A DNA stretch of 64,000 nucleotides. Origin: Butyrivibrio sp. Su6 (GTDB lineage Bacteria; Bacillota; Clostridia; Lachnospirales; Lachnospiraceae). The position numbers and the translations under genes were made by a program. A model generated the notes under the pieces. It had not been told where the DNA came from, did no database searches, and saw nothing but the letters and a program-made list of their open reading frames with translations. Shown here piece by piece: positions 63,804-64,000 of the stretch. The stretch spans positions 62,001 to 126,000 of the forward strand of contig NZ_FNUR01000002.1 in assembly GCF_900108105.1 (NCBI RefSeq). Reading direction: 5' to 3'. The stretch's first letter is position 1. Each line of letters opens with the position of its first letter.

Positions 63804-64000
63804 ATGATAAGAAGAGATTATTTGGGGAATGTTCTTTATAAAGGAGAATTGTTCAGAAACAATGATGACAGGTATGAGTTTCAATATACGGATGCTACTG
63901 GGAAAACCTGTCATCTTTATGCACGAACGCTGCCTGAATTGCGAAGAAAAAAAGAAGACACTTTAGGAATCATGCGAGTATGTTCAAGTGCTTACAGAGC
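63804..64000 (+). CDS. Tyrosine recombinase/integrase, N-terminal part (Tn916-type), cut by window edge
   Basis: The visible 65 residues begin MIRRDYLGNVLYKGE, then DRYEFQYTDATGKTCHLYARTLPELRRKKE. This follows the N-terminal arm-binding domain of Tn916-type integrases (RDxxGRxLxxGE, then RYxYxYxDxxGxxxxxYSWxLxxLRxK). The catalytic domain lies beyond the window. CGGAGG precedes the ATG at good spacing. Together with the lysS fragment 0.5 kb upstream it marks the start of an integrated element. Confidence 0.75.
   Translation, partial: MIRRDYLGNVLYKGELFRNNDDRYEFQYTDATGKTCHLYARTLPELRRKKEDTLGIMRVCSSAYR

Noticed and set aside
1-64000. tRNA or rRNA genes
   Set aside because: No TTCGAATC-type T-arm with matching acceptor stem and no rRNA-like stretch was noticed; a tRNAscan run would settle this.

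Overview
The window looks like chromosome from a rumen-type Lachnospiraceae bacterium, most probably Butyrivibrio or a close relative. This is an inference from the low-GC Clostridia gene set, the load of plant-polysaccharide enzymes (GH2 twice, a domain-permuted GH3, GH106-like, GH115, xylulokinase) and the SAM-I riboswitch upstream of metK. No organism-specific marker such as rRNA was seen.

Layout. 0-3.3 kb: end of a large protein made of six beta-sandwich repeats, cut by the left edge. 3.4-6.4 kb (minus): carbamate kinase and a GHKL/LytTR two-component pair. 6.5-13.9 kb (plus): a glycoside-use operon (GH2, GPH symporter, membrane-anchored permuted GH3), then a MATE transporter. 15.5-19.1 kb (minus): GH2 enzyme with three small genes (DUF975-like membrane protein, HEAEH putative metalloprotease, small membrane protein). 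19.3-24.5 kb: Tex and a fused double MacB/FtsX permease. 24.5-38.4 kb: a RiPP (ribosomal peptide natural product) cluster. 38.6-41.7 kb: xylulokinase and riboswitch-controlled metK. 41.7-42.9 kb: a non-coding, inverted-repeat-bounded region full of short palindromic units. 43.0-47.1 kb: GH106-like and GH115 genes. 47.2-61.5 kb: housekeeping genes (dnaE, pfkA, an rRNA/tRNA 2'-O-methyltransferase, proC, a SleB-type hydrolase, argF, birA, coaX, dus, greA, lysS). 61.5-64 kb: accessory DNA with a strict 75-bp repeat array, a PD-(D/E)XK-like protein, a displaced lysS 3' end, an XRE regulator and the start of a Tn916-type integrase.

The most striking system is the RiPP cluster. Two small precursors share a Nif11-like leader ending in IAGG but carry quite different Cys-containing cores (10 and 17 residues). 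Behind them, tightly packed on the same strand, are three radical SAM/SPASM proteins, a COG2102 PP-loop ATPase, a full-length E. coli-type YcaO, a B12-binding-type radical SAM protein, and a NHLM-type export set (short membrane-fusion protein, C39-peptidase ABC transporter, second ABC transporter). A strong promoter precedes the precursors and a perfect 12-bp hairpin separates them from the enzymes. I know of no characterised pathway with this combination, but I could not search.

The second item of interest is non-coding: two intergenic regions 20 kb apart (41.8-42.8 and 61.9-62.2 kb) carry arrays of 38- or 41-bp units, each with short inverted arms around a GGATAA/TTATCC core, at near-constant spacing. 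The function is unknown.
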